Counted from the stretch's first letter, positions 8,169-17,313 are shown. The stretch: 64,000 nt of DNA from Lacipirellulaceae bacterium (GCA_040218535.1 JAVJRG010000012.1:1550001-1614000), one strand, 5' to 3'. The notes: generated by a model from the sequence alone, not told the origin. Translations and numbers: made by a program.

Positions 8169-9515
8169 CTACGAATCAGGCAGCCGCCGCCTCCACAACG
8201 TTGCCCACAAACCTGCGATCAACAACGCCACCGAGTTCGGCTCCGGCACTGCCCCCGACGCGGCTAGTGACGAAGGTCGTAGGTCGAGCCAGCTTGCCCC
8301 CAGATTCTGTTGCCACTCAAGGAAGCTACCCGTCGTGGTAGTGGCACCGAAGCCGGTGCCCCATTCGGCGAGGTCATCCCCGTCAACGATGCCGTCATCG
8401 TTGTAGTCGCCGGTGAGTTCGACGAACGGGTCAGAAAACAGTTCGCTATTGAGGAACGTGTCGTCGGTCAGTGTCTTCAAGAACGCCACCAGTGCTGCTT
8501 CCTCTGCCGCGGTGAATCCGAAGCCGCCGACGGGCAGGCCGGGTGAGAGGAACGGGTTGTTTTGGATACCGGAGCTGTAGTGCTCGACCACTTCTTCTAG
8601 CGTCGTAAACCGCCCATCGTGCATGTAGCCGTCTTGTGCTTCAACGTTGCGAAGGGAACTGGTTTTGAACCGCCCGCGTCCGGCCCCTTGGTCAGCCAGA
8701 TTGTTGGCATCCAGTCCAATATTGAACAGATTGTCGCCCGACTGAGTGTTGGTCGCATGGCAGGTGCTGCAGCGTCCTGAACCGTGAAAAATTTCCGCCC
8801 CCAGTTGTTCCTGCTCGGTGAAGACGGCCTCAAAGTCTGGCGTCGTGGGATTCGCGGGAGTGAAGGCCGTGTCGAACTTCGATTGGTAAGAGTTCATCGA
8901 ACGGACGAACTGAGCGAGCGCTTTGGAGATGCGGTCGTTGGTGATCTGGCTGTCGCCAAACGCTTCTTGGAAGAGTACCGGATAGAACGCGGTGGCCGCG
9001 AGTTCGCCCCGCAACACATCGAGATCGCCCCCCATTTCGACCGAGTTTTCAATGGGCTGTAACACTTGAATCTCTAGCGTGGCAGCGCGTTCGTCCCAGA
9101 AGAAAGCTTCGCGGCCATAAAAGGTGGAGTTCGCAAGCCCCATTGAATGACGATCGGTCTGCCCATCGACACCCGTGCTAAACTGATCGGGATCAGAAAA
9201 GTTGTTGGACTGCTGATGGCACGACGCGCAGCTAATCCCCTGGCTGTGAGAAAGTCGTTCGTCGTAGAACAGCACACGCCCCAAAGCAGCCCCTGCGTTG
9301 GTAATCGGGTTATCAACCGGCGTGTTGTTCTCCGCGGCCGTTGGCCCCGTCGTGAAATGCGTCGGTAGGCTGGTTACCGCGTAGTCAACATAGTCATCTG
9401 GCGTCGTAGGGATTGCTGGTACGCCGACGGTCTGTGCGTGGAGAGAAGTGCTGGTGAGGAGCGATAGAATCCCCACCATCGCGGCCGCAACCGCGATCCT
9501 TAGATGCCCATTCAT
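8169..9515 (-). CDS. Secreted di-haem cytochrome c peroxidase family protein with PEP-CTERM tail
   Basis: 448 residues with a signal peptide (1-28). Two haem c sites, CASCH (96-100) and CSTCH (249-253), match the two-domain MauG/CcpA family, which reduces hydrogen peroxide or oxidises protein substrates in the periplasm. The DGYMHDGRFTTLEEVVEHY motif near 296-314 is typical of the family. After the enzyme, residues 369-390 form a dockerin-like Asp-rich calcium repeat (GDYNDDGIVDGDDLAEWG). The tail has PEP at 424-426, a hydrophobic stretch and Arg residues, i.e. a PEP-CTERM sorting signal. The fusion of enzyme, dockerin-like repeat and anchor is typical of planctomycete secreted proteins. Confidence 0.9.
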   Translation of the reverse strand: MNGHLRIAVAAAMVGILSLLTSTSLHAQTVGVPAIPTTPDDYVDYAVTSLPTHFTTGPTAAENNTPVDNPITNAGAALGRVLFYDERLSHSQGISCASCHQQSNNFSDPDQFSTGVDGQTDRHSMGLANSTFYGREAFFWDERAATLEIQVLQPIENSVEMGGDLDVLRGELAATAFYPVLFQEAFGDSQITNDRISKALAQFVRSMNSYQSKFDTAFTPANPTTPDFEAVFTEQEQLGAEIFHGSGRCSTCHATNTQSGDNLFNIGLDANNLADQGAGRGRFKTSSLRNVEAQDGYMHDGRFTTLEEVVEHYSSGIQNNPFLSPGLPVGGFGFTAAEEAALVAFLKTLTDDTFLNSELFSDPFVELTGDYNDDGIVDGDDLAEWGTGFGATTTTGSFLEWQQNLGASWLDLRPSSLAASGAVPEPNSVALLIAGLWATLWRRRLPDS

Positions 9516-9656
9516 GGTGCTTGCGCTGCTTTCAGATTTTGGGATGAGTTTCTTCTCGGTTCCGTCAACTGCCTCTCTCCCCTAAGCAGGCAGTTGGCTC
9601 CATTATGTACTAAAACCCACTGTAGCGAAAAGAGTTTCGCGAAAACTGAAAAACGC

Positions 9657-10442
9657 TTATGGAAGTGTTTCCAGGACCGCGAGCGTTCGGTTCAGTTCGC
9701 GACGAGTCGCCTCACTGTACTCAACGTCGAACCACGCGATGACGCCCTTTCGATCAAGAACATAAATCCGCGGGAGCAAGCCAGACCCCACTTTGCTGAT
9801 CGATAATCCTTCTTCGTCCTGTAGCTGCAGCAGCTCGTCAGAAGCTTCCGAGTCGGCTGCTGGACCCAACGCAATTGAAATCACGCGAACTCTCTCTTGG
9901 CCGGTCACATCTCGCTGGATATCAGCCAGCGCCGCGCGCGACATCCAGCGGTCTGGGGTCCAAATCAAGACCACGGTTGCCGTTTCGCCGTACTTCGAGG
10001 AGAGCTCGATTGTGTCCCTTTCCATAGTCGGCAGTTCCAACTCAGGAAACTTGTCGCCAACGTCGACCAAACACTGTTGGCGGTGCGTCTCCGAGAGCAG
10101 CACCGGCGGAACCGCTGCGGAGTAAGAACTGGTGACGGGCTTCGCAGCCTTACGGATATGTGGTGTCGGTGTCACTTCTGCAGAACCCGATCGTCCTTCC
10201 CTTGGCACTTCCTTGCTGGAGGTTTCAGCGACCTTATCGAGGCTTTCGGTCTCGGGAACGATCGCCTCAGAGATTGCCGGGGCCTCTTTAATCACAGAGT
10301 CTTCCGGCGAAGTGATCGCCGCTGTGTCAGAGTCTTGTTGCGACTGCGAGCAGCCAAGCATAAGGATTAGGGCCAACAGCCAACTGAATCGATAGAATTC
10401 CGATTCATGACAACAGTATGACGAGGTTCGTCTAAGAGGCAT
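9657..10442 (-). CDS. Thioredoxin-fold (AhpC/TSA-like) lipoprotein
   Basis: 261 residues. A hydrophobic segment ends in a lipobox (LALILMLGC), so the mature protein is probably membrane-anchored through the Cys. About 90 low-complexity Ser/Glu/Pro-rich residues follow. The C-terminal 150 residues have the peroxiredoxin/TlpA fold pattern: GDKFPELELPTMERDTIELS, then TATVVLIWTPDRW, and IYVLDRKGVIAWFDVEYS near the end. The usual CxxC or peroxidatic Cys after the first strand is absent (TPDRWMSR), so thiol redox chemistry is doubtful. It lies downstream of aspS on the same strand, separated by a repeat. Confidence 0.7.
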   Translation of the reverse strand: MPLRRTSSYCCHESEFYRFSWLLALILMLGCSQSQQDSDTAAITSPEDSVIKEAPAISEAIVPETESLDKVAETSSKEVPREGRSGSAEVTPTPHIRKAAKPVTSSYSAAVPPVLLSETHRQQCLVDVGDKFPELELPTMERDTIELSSKYGETATVVLIWTPDRWMSRAALADIQRDVTGQERVRVISIALGPAADSEASDELLQLQDEEGLSISKVGSGLLPRIYVLDRKGVIAWFDVEYSEATRRELNRTLAVLETLP

Positions 10443-10470
10443 CGTGCAGGCTCCGAAAAATCATCAGTGA

Positions 10471-10490
10471 AATCCGTGCCATCCGTGGCC
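10471..10490. repeat. Further copy of the ATCCGTG intergenic repeat
   Basis: Two ATCCGTG units in tandem resemble the arm at 903-929. The copy sits in the 69-bp spacer between aspS and the lipoprotein gene downstream. Confidence 0.5.
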
Positions 10491-10511
10491 AAAAATAACG
10501 ACGAAACTCCA

Positions 10512-12296
10512 TTAGAGATCCAGCTTGATTGCCAGCTCCTTAAGCTGCTTAGTGTCAACCGTGCCGGGGGCGTCGGTCATCAAGTCGCTTGCCTTTTGCG
10601 TTTTCGGGAAAGCAATACAGTCGCGAATGTTATCAAGCTTCGCGAACAGCATCACCCAGCGGTCAACACCTAAGGCGATCCCCGCGTGTGGCGGAGCGCC
10701 GTACTGGAGCGCTTCCAGCAGGAATCCAAATCGCTCTGCCGCGGTTTGCTCGTCGATGCCCAAGAGCTCGAACACTTGCGACTGAATCTCCGAATCGTGG
10801 ATACGAACCGTGCCGCCGCCCGCTTCGCTGCCGTTGATCACGAGGTCGTAGGCTTGTGCGCGACATTTGCCGGGGTCGGTCTTCAGTAGGTCGACATGGT
10901 CTTCCAGAGGCGCGGTAAATGGATGGTGCATCGCGTGCCAGCACTGCGTCTCGTCGTCGAACTCAAACATTGGGAACTCAACGACCCACGAGAAGTTCAT
11001 CGCATCCGGCTCGTAGAGATTCATTTCCTTGCCGATTTTCGTTCGCAACGCGTGCAAAATCTTGCAAGTGCCAGCAAACTGATCAGCGGAGAACAAGATC
11101 AGATCGCCCGGCCCGGTGCCGAGGCGTTCTTTGAATTCTTCCAGCAGTTCCTCGGAGAAGAACTTCGCAATCGCCCCGCCCAGTTTGCCATCCTCCTCAA
11201 CGCGGAACCATGCTAGGCCCTTTGCCCCGAGTCCTTGGACGAACTCGGTGAGCCCATCGATGCCCCGTCGGCTGTACTGGCTGGTGCCGTTCTTGACGTT
11301 GATCGCCCGCACGCGTCCGCCCGCTTCGACGACGCTCTTGAACACGCCGAAATCGCTCTTGGGTGCTAGGTCCGAGCAGTCGATCAGTTCCATGCCAAAA
11401 CGCAGGTCAGGCGCATCATGCCCGAAGCGCTCCATCGCTTCGTCGTAAGTCATTCGTGGCAAAGGCGTGGGCACATCGAGACCAAGGTGCTCTTTGGCGA
11501 GCTTTGCGACCAGCCCATCAATCACGCCCATCACGTCGTCGCCGTCGACGAACGACATTTCGAGATCGAGTTGTGTAAATTCCGGTTGGCGATCGGCCCT
11601 GAGGTCTTCATCGCGGAAACAACGGGCAAGCTGCACGTAGCGGTCGTACCCGGCGATCATCAAAATCTGCTTGTACAACTGCGGCGATTGGGGCAACGCG
11701 TAGAACGTGCCGTGATGCACCCGGCTGGGCACGAGGTAATCGCGTGCGCCCTCGGGCGTGCTGCGTCCTAGGACCGGGGTTTCGATATCGGCAAAGTTGT
11801 GATCGGCGAAGTAGTCCCGCATCCCCTTAATCAGCTTGTCTCGCAACAGCAGCGTGTTCTGAACTTCAGGGCGACGGAGATCCAGGTAACGATGCTTCAG
11901 CCGTAGGTCTTCCCCCGGCAGGTCCTTGCCCGTTGCACTGGGCGAGACGGGCGGATTCTTGCATTTGTTGAGCAGCTTGAAGTCGGTCGTCCGCAGTTCG
12001 ATCGCACCAGTTGCCATGCGTTTGTTGGTCATCCCCTCGGGCCGTGCGGCAACGTTACCGGTAACTTGAATCACGTATTCTGAACGCAGCGTTTTACTTA
12101 GCTCAATCAGTTCTTCGGAGGTATCTGGCGGATTGAAAACGACCTGGGTGAGCCCGTACCGATCACGCAAGTCGACAAACAGCCCGCCGCCGTGGTCACG
12201 GTAGGAATCGACCCAGCCGCAGAGCGTGGCCGTCGAGCCGATGTGAGATTCAGAGAGTTCGCCGCAAGTATGTGTGCGTAGCACCGGAGGCCTCAA
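10512..12296 (-). CDS. aspS: Aspartate-tRNA ligase
   Basis: 594 residues, the length of bacterial-type AspRS including the GAD insertion domain. The N-terminal OB fold (LCGWVDSYRDHGGGLFVDLRD) reads the anticodon. The catalytic domain shows motif 2 (CFRDEDLRADRQPEFTQLD) and motif 3 (GIALGVDRWVML, a slight variant of GIAFGLDRL). Whether it is discriminating or also charges tRNA-Asn cannot be decided here. It heads a unit with a lipoprotein gene downstream. It is separated by 183 bp from the ole genes. Confidence 0.97.
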   Translation of the reverse strand: MRPPVLRTHTCGELSESHIGSTATLCGWVDSYRDHGGGLFVDLRDRYGLTQVVFNPPDTSEELIELSKTLRSEYVIQVTGNVAARPEGMTNKRMATGAIELRTTDFKLLNKCKNPPVSPSATGKDLPGEDLRLKHRYLDLRRPEVQNTLLLRDKLIKGMRDYFADHNFADIETPVLGRSTPEGARDYLVPSRVHHGTFYALPQSPQLYKQILMIAGYDRYVQLARCFRDEDLRADRQPEFTQLDLEMSFVDGDDVMGVIDGLVAKLAKEHLGLDVPTPLPRMTYDEAMERFGHDAPDLRFGMELIDCSDLAPKSDFGVFKSVVEAGGRVRAINVKNGTSQYSRRGIDGLTEFVQGLGAKGLAWFRVEEDGKLGGAIAKFFSEELLEEFKERLGTGPGDLILFSADQFAGTCKILHALRTKIGKEMNLYEPDAMNFSWVVEFPMFEFDDETQCWHAMHHPFTAPLEDHVDLLKTDPGKCRAQAYDLVINGSEAGGGTVRIHDSEIQSQVFELLGIDEQTAAERFGFLLEALQYGAPPHAGIALGVDRWVMLFAKLDNIRDCIAFPKTQKASDLMTDAPGTVDTKQLKELAIKLDL

Positions 12297-12479
12297 AAGT
12301 ACCGGGGATTATTGACTAAAATCGAATCCCTGATTGTAGTTGGGGCGACGCGAAGGGGGAAGGCACGCGATAGCAAAGGCAGCCGCAGCCACACCTGGCT
12401 GCTGGTGTTGAAGGGAATGGCCGCCGTCGAGGATATTCCCAGGCAGGCTGTTAGCCTGCGGCTTCCTTCGTTTCATCAA

Positions 12480-13493
12480 CTATCGCAAGGGAAGCGTCTC
12501 GATCCACGCCCCCAACCGCTCCATCCCCTCAGCCGTCGAAACTCGCGGCCCGTACCCAAAGTCGCGCTTCGCGGCAGAAATGTCGTACCAGTGCGACTTC
12601 GCAAGTTGCGCGGCCACAAACCGGGTCATCGGCGGCTCGCCGCTTAGTCGTAGCGTCTTGAAAATGGTTTCCAGGGCGTGACCGATTCGCCATGCGTTTG
12701 CGAAAGAAATCGATTTGCTCACGGCCGGTAAACCGGCAGAGCCGAGGATCTCGTCGATCCAGTCCCAGCAGTTCACCGGTTCGCCTTGGCTGAGGAAGTA
12801 CGCTTTTCCGGCGACCGGAGAATTGTCTTTCGCCAATACGTCGGCAGCAAGGAGGTGCGCCTCGGCGGCATTCTCGACATAGACCATATCGACGACGTTT
12901 TCTCCGTCCCCAACGCGACGAAGTCGTTCCTTCCGTGCACGGTCGAGCAATCGTGGTATGAGGTGCCCGTCGCGTGGTCCCCAAATCAGGTGGGGACGCA
13001 AGGCGCAGGTCTTCAACTCTGCACGATTCGCGTCTAGGACAAAGAACTCCGCCTGAGCCTTGCTATGTGAGTAATAGCTGCGATGTTTGCGGAGCCACTC
13101 AAGCGCCAGCGGAGCATCCTCATCAATGCCTGCCTGATCTTCACCTGCGAAGACGACGCTTGGGCTGCTCGTGTAAACCAAACGAGGAACGTCGTTCTTA
13201 AGGCAGGCAGTAATCACGTTGTGCGTGCCGTTGAGATTCACTGCGTAGTAGGGCCGCGGTTTCATCGAAACTCCAGGTAACGCCGCCACATGGAACACAC
13301 AATCGACGCCCGCGCATGACCGCTCCACTGCTTCTTCGTCTGCTATGTCGCCTCGGATGACATCGACGCCGAGCTTTTCTAACTCGGGATACTCGCCGCG
13401 GCCAAAGGAGCGAACCCGCTCACCACGGGCGAGAAGTTGCTCAACGATGTAGCGACCGAGAAAACCGCCGCCGCCGGTGACGAGTGCGTGCAT
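12480..13493 (-). CDS. oleD: NAD(P)-dependent reductase of the OleD / 3-beta-HSD family
   Basis: 337 residues of extended short-chain dehydrogenase fold. The nucleotide-binding motif TGGGGFLG is at 6-13 and the catalytic YxxxK is Y141/K145 with upstream Ser. Internal segments such as DCVFHVAALPG, LRPHLIWGPRDGHLIPRLL and DMVYVENAAEAHLLAAD match OleD. OleD reduces the beta-keto acid made by OleA during long-chain olefin synthesis. The OleC-like gene ends 12 bp upstream, so the two are probably co-transcribed. OleA and OleB are not adjacent here, so a general 3-beta-HSD-like role remains possible. Confidence 0.8.
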   Translation of the reverse strand: MHALVTGGGGFLGRYIVEQLLARGERVRSFGRGEYPELEKLGVDVIRGDIADEEAVERSCAGVDCVFHVAALPGVSMKPRPYYAVNLNGTHNVITACLKNDVPRLVYTSSPSVVFAGEDQAGIDEDAPLALEWLRKHRSYYSHSKAQAEFFVLDANRAELKTCALRPHLIWGPRDGHLIPRLLDRARKERLRRVGDGENVVDMVYVENAAEAHLLAADVLAKDNSPVAGKAYFLSQGEPVNCWDWIDEILGSAGLPAVSKSISFANAWRIGHALETIFKTLRLSGEPPMTRFVAAQLAKSHWYDISAAKRDFGYGPRVSTAEGMERLGAWIETLPLR

Positions 13494-13505
13494 GAAGAGC
13501 CTTTG

Positions 13506-15221
13506 CTACTGTTCTGCTAGAAGTTCACGCCGAATCTTCGCGTTGTGCCTAGCATCAACTGGTAACGATTCGTCGAATACGATTTCCATCTGTTCGCGAA
13601 GCAGCTCAGCCGCGTCTGGAAACACCCCGGGGCTCTCTTCTAATTCGCCTATAAGTCCGCGAATCTCGTCCGCGAGAGCAGCATAAGCTTCATCGTCTGG
13701 AGATTTGTCTTGCCAAGCGTTGGTCGGCTCAACAAATAGAGTTGGTTGACTTCGCCCGCTTGTCTGACAATTGACCAAAGCAGTTCGGAATATATCGGGG
13801 TGAGTATTGAAGACGGACTCGAAGCAAATTGGGAAGAAAACTCCTTGAAGTGTCTCGATGCGATGTGACTTCCGCCCGCAGTACCAGAAACGCTGGTGCT
13901 CATCGAAATAGCCAACATCACCGATGCGGTGCCAGACGGTTTCGCCATCGGCGATTTTCGAGATGGCGTTATGATCTTCCCCTTCGCCGAGAGATAGAGG
14001 GACATACATTGGTGAAACCTGCGAGCCGCGAACAATCAACTCGCCGATTTCGCCTTGGAGGAGTTCCTCCGTGTCTTCGATCTTGAGGGTTGGGTCATCG
14101 TTAATCCGAATCACTCGCCAGTCAATCGTCGCGAACTTTCTACCGACGCAGACGCCCGCTCCGTGAGCCGTTTTCTCGGCGGTTTCGCCGAGTACTTCCC
14201 TGGCTTCGATCGTAGCCACTGGCAAGCTCTCGGTAGCGCCGTAAGGAGTGTGCATTTCGGCGTCGGGGGCAACCATTTTGAGCGTTCGCTGGAGGACTTT
14301 AGTGGGAACGGGGGCACCGCAGGAAAAAACTTTGCGGAGCGTCGGGATCATCTCGCCGGTTCGCTCACAGTGCTGGCTGAGCTTGTCCCAGACTGTCGGC
14401 GAAGCGAATGCCTGAGTTACCTGCCAATCAGAAGCAGCGCGGAGCAACGCTTGCGGTTTCGCCGTCGCCGGCCGAGAAAAATCCAATTCTGGAAAGACCG
14501 TCGTCACGCCCATCGCCGAGTTGAATAGCCCAAACAACGCAAAACAAGCCATGTCCGCCCCGCCGGGTTGGATGTCGTAAGCCTGTTGGATTTCCGACGC
14601 CTGCGTGTCGAACATACGGTGTGTGTAGAGAACCCCCTTTGGCGGACCCGTGCTGCCGCTGGTGAAGATGATCGCCGCGGTGTCATCCGCGTGGGTTGCC
14701 GGTAGGCTGGTGTCGCTTTTGTAGCCTGCTTCTAAGAGTCGCTTGTAGGTTGCCCCGCCCCAGAACCAGCGTCGCCCAACGGTCACGTTATGCTTCGCTT
14801 TGGGAAATCGTCGCTTCAACACCGTTCGCAGCGCCTGAGCAGCACTGACGGCAACAAAGCCTCGGGGTTCCATCGACGCTAAGCAATCGATGACGTGCTT
14901 GCGACCCATTCCAGGATCGATCAAGACCGTCGTCGCACCACTGCGCAGCAAAGCGAACACCAACTTCACGAACTCAATGCCAGGCTTGACTAACAGTGCG
15001 AGCCGCATCCCTGGCGTGACCCCTAAGTCGATCAGGCCACGTGCCAGCGCATCGGCATCGCGATCTAATTCGCGGAAAGTGCACGTCGCGTAGGAGTTCC
15101 GCCCGGCGACATCACCGTGTCCCGGGCAAGCGACCGCCACCGCATCAGGTAGCTTTTGTGCAACGGTGCGCAGGCGATCGCCGACGTTAACAACGCTCGG
15201 ATCGTGGCTAGTGAGGGACAT
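13506..15221 (-). CDS. oleC: AMP-forming ligase of the OleC family (beta-lactone synthetase-like)
   Basis: 571 residues of the acyl-adenylate superfamily. The phosphate loop FTSGSTGPPKGV lies at 186-197. The A5-like YGATE motif, GDVGYFDE and the hinge region FWYCGRKSHRIET are present. Sequence pattern and pairing with the OleD-like gene fit OleC, which converts beta-hydroxy acids into beta-lactones that OleB turns into olefins. The usual acyl-CoA synthetases of this superfamily are the alternative. Its stop is 12 bp before oleD. Ole genes are known in several planctomycetes from genome surveys. Confidence 0.8.
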   Translation of the reverse strand: MSLTSHDPSVVNVGDRLRTVAQKLPDAVAVACPGHGDVAGRNSYATCTFRELDRDADALARGLIDLGVTPGMRLALLVKPGIEFVKLVFALLRSGATTVLIDPGMGRKHVIDCLASMEPRGFVAVSAAQALRTVLKRRFPKAKHNVTVGRRWFWGGATYKRLLEAGYKSDTSLPATHADDTAAIIFTSGSTGPPKGVLYTHRMFDTQASEIQQAYDIQPGGADMACFALFGLFNSAMGVTTVFPELDFSRPATAKPQALLRAASDWQVTQAFASPTVWDKLSQHCERTGEMIPTLRKVFSCGAPVPTKVLQRTLKMVAPDAEMHTPYGATESLPVATIEAREVLGETAEKTAHGAGVCVGRKFATIDWRVIRINDDPTLKIEDTEELLQGEIGELIVRGSQVSPMYVPLSLGEGEDHNAISKIADGETVWHRIGDVGYFDEHQRFWYCGRKSHRIETLQGVFFPICFESVFNTHPDIFRTALVNCQTSGRSQPTLFVEPTNAWQDKSPDDEAYAALADEIRGLIGELEESPGVFPDAAELLREQMEIVFDESLPVDARHNAKIRRELLAEQ

Positions 15222-15282
15222 CGCCTTATTCTACGAAGCGATGCGAGCGTGAGAACCGTCGGCCCAACTTCAGGCGAGCCGA

Positions 15283-15335
15283 GACCTAACAGGTCGCCGG
15301 AGCCAGCCAGATGACTTCCGGCGACCTGTTAGGTC
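15283..15335. repeat. Perfect 19-bp inverted repeat overlapping a stop codon
   Basis: Arms 15283-15301 and 15317-15335 are exact reverse complements with a 15-bp loop. The right arm contains the TAA stop (15329-15331) of the ATP-grasp gene, so the element forms the end of that reading frame. It lies between two minus-strand genes and could end transcription of the mch operon. The core AACAGGTCGCCGGA looks like a dispersed repeat. No T tract follows. Confidence 0.65.
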
Positions 15336-16207
15336 GCGGCTACTTTACTTTCCACATATTCCAGAACCCGCTTGGCGATATCGACGTCCGTGACGCGTTT
15401 CAAGGCTCGCCACCCTGGGACCGCGTTCACTTCCAAGACGTAAAGCTCGCCGTCGGGGCCTGGCAATAAATCAACACCGGCGATTTCGGCACCAACCGCT
15501 TCGACTGCTTTTTTGGCTAAGCCGGCAAGCGGCGGCGTGACTTCCAGCGGTTCGCCTTTGGCTCCTAATGCGACGTTCGTTCGCCAGTCATCAGCGTTGG
15601 TGCGTTTCATGCCGAGGACTTGATCACCAATCACCAACAGACGCAGGTCGTGCCCTTGGTGTGGAATGAACTTCTGCAGGTAAAGTACACTGCCAAGCTG
15701 CGCCAGAGTCTTCATCACCCGCAGAGCAATCGCCGGGTCGTTGACTCGCGTGATCCCGCGACCCTCGCCGCCGAATAGTGGTTTTACGACCACGTCCCCG
15801 CCGAGCTGCTCAAACGCCTCGATCCCTTGTTCCCACGTTTGGCAAACAAAGGTGTCGGGAACCTTTAGGCCTGCGGCTTGCAACTTCGCCGTCGTGAGAT
15901 ACTTATCGATGGCCGTCTCGCAAGCCTTCGGCGAGTTCACGACCTTTACGCCGGACGTTTCGAGCCGCGCGAGCGCATCCATCCGAAAGACAACCTGCTC
16001 CAAACTCCCCGGCGGCATGGAGCGGACTAGCAGGGCGTCCATACTGTTGAGGTCGACTTCGCCGGAACTCACGCCGAGTGCGTCCGACGTCACCGACGAG
16101 GCTAGTTGACTGTAAGTGACCGGCGTCACCTCGTGCCGACCAGCGGCAGCGCGCGTAAGATCACCCACGTACCAACTGGAGGCGGCACCGAGAATGGCGA
16201 GTTTCAT
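15329..16207 (-). CDS. ATP-grasp ligase (RimK/MptN-like) linked to mch
   Basis: 292 residues of ATP-grasp fold. Visible are the ATP-binding strand VVKPLFGGEGRGITRV, the LYLQKFIPHQGHDLRLLVIGD region, and the metal site ELYVLEVNAVPGWRALK near the C-terminus. RimK-like enzymes attach glutamate to a carboxylate; MptN adds glutamate to tetrahydromethanopterin. The start ATG overlaps the mch stop by 4 nt, so translation is coupled. Close RimK-like neighbours of mch are known from C1-metabolism gene clusters. Cofactor glutamylation is therefore the best inference, not proven. Confidence 0.75.
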   Translation of the reverse strand: MKLAILGAASSWYVGDLTRAAAGRHEVTPVTYSQLASSVTSDALGVSSGEVDLNSMDALLVRSMPPGSLEQVVFRMDALARLETSGVKVVNSPKACETAIDKYLTTAKLQAAGLKVPDTFVCQTWEQGIEAFEQLGGDVVVKPLFGGEGRGITRVNDPAIALRVMKTLAQLGSVLYLQKFIPHQGHDLRLLVIGDQVLGMKRTNADDWRTNVALGAKGEPLEVTPPLAGLAKKAVEAVGAEIAGVDLLPGPDGELYVLEVNAVPGWRALKRVTDVDIAKRVLEYVESKVAAT

Positions 16208-17148
16208 GATGACTCGCCAAACGATTCGGCAAGCACTTCATCGTTGAGCGTTCCGTAGCGGAAGGTCTTGCCCGACTTCAAATTGACGAACGTCACCAAC
16301 GCGGGGCTGAATAGCAGCGGATCGACCTTGTAGAAGTCGTACTCGTAGCCGGCCAGAATTTCGCCGAATGGGCGGCCATAGTCCTTCGATGCGTTGCTGG
16401 GAGTTTGCGGACCGATGCTGGTGATCGCCTCGTCCTCGCAACGGACATGCAAGACAACATGACCACCATAGAGGATCGCGTCGTTCGTTCTACCAATCGA
16501 CTTTAGATCGTCCTTGGCCGGCGGCGAAAGCGGTGCTGCCCCCCAGCCGTTTTCGACGCAGTCGAGGTCGAATTCAAGCTCGTGCAACTTGTGAAGCGCC
16601 GTCTCGACGCTGCGAGCCACCACCTGCACGTTCCCTGCGAGGCTCTTCGTTGGGGCGAGTAGTAGGATGAGCTTGTCGGCGGTCAGGCCGCACTTTTGGG
16701 CGATATCTTGGCAAACGGAGTCATCAGGAAACTGTCCGGTCTCCAAGATGCCGACAGCTCGCTCGGGCTGTTCCTTAAAGTTTAAGTCTTCGAACAACGG
16801 CTCGCGAGCAGCGGACGAGCGCATGGGGCCCGAACCCATGGCGAAGTACTTTTCGCCTTTTACCTCCCAACCGGCATACTGCGAAGCCATGCAGGCCAGC
16901 TTGGGGTGGTCGGTAGAAACCTGAACGGTGGGTCTGGGTAAGGGACCTTCAGGGGCAATCGTGACTTCGGCGAGGTCGGCCAAGCACACGCGGGCGAGCA
17001 TCACCCCCGCGGCTAAGCCGCCAGCGGCGTTGATGCCGCAGTCGATGAGCGTGGTGCCGCCGTCGAGGGTTTGTGATCTTGTGCGCAGGCGATCAGCGTC
17101 GGCGAGAATTCGATCGCAAAGTGCGGCAGCTCGGTCGTTCAAGTTCAC
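16204..17148 (-). CDS. mch: Methenyltetrahydromethanopterin cyclohydrolase
   Basis: 314 residues, the usual Mch length. The N-terminal half carries TTLIDCGINAAGGLAAGVML and later KYFAMGSGPMRS; the middle contains CVENGWGAAPLSPPAKDD, ending with NDAILYGGHVVLHV and PFGEIL. All are characteristic of Mch, which interconverts methenyl- and formyl-H4MPT. Planctomycetes are among the few bacteria known to hold H4MPT-linked C1 genes, probably for formaldehyde handling. The gene overlaps the ATP-grasp gene by 4 nt. The other pathway genes (fae, mtd, fhc) are not in this window. Confidence 0.93.
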   Translation of the reverse strand: MNLNDRAAALCDRILADADRLRTRSQTLDGGTTLIDCGINAAGGLAAGVMLARVCLADLAEVTIAPEGPLPRPTVQVSTDHPKLACMASQYAGWEVKGEKYFAMGSGPMRSSAAREPLFEDLNFKEQPERAVGILETGQFPDDSVCQDIAQKCGLTADKLILLLAPTKSLAGNVQVVARSVETALHKLHELEFDLDCVENGWGAAPLSPPAKDDLKSIGRTNDAILYGGHVVLHVRCEDEAITSIGPQTPSNASKDYGRPFGEILAGYEYDFYKVDPLLFSPALVTFVNLKSGKTFRYGTLNDEVLAESFGESS

Positions 17149-17170
17149 GTTTCAGCAACCAACAAGAAGG

Positions 17171-17195
17171 AGCCGCGAGGCGTGAGCCCGCGGGT
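17171..17195. repeat. Dispersed 25-bp repeat, copy 1
   Basis: The block starting AGCCGCGAGGCGT recurs as the reverse complement at 22120-22144 with 24 of 25 bases identical. It lies in the 165-bp spacer upstream of mch. Its GC-rich partial palindrome (CCGCG...CGCGG) and intergenic location fit a REP-like family. This spacer also holds a small GGCC-TTAC-GGCC palindrome near 17284. Confidence 0.6.
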
Positions 17196-17313
17196 GGTAT
17201 TCTCAAACGTATCAGAGTACTAACCGAAACTGGCAGCGCCTACGATCTTGCTCGGAGGCGATACGTTTCGAAGCTTCAACCCGAGGCCTTACGGCCTACG
17301 GCTCAGGGGTTGC

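Noticed and set aside
12312-12647. Open frame on the plus strand upstream of and into oleD
   Set aside because: It is antisense to oleD for much of its length, has no recognisable domain, and begins in a repeat-bearing spacer.
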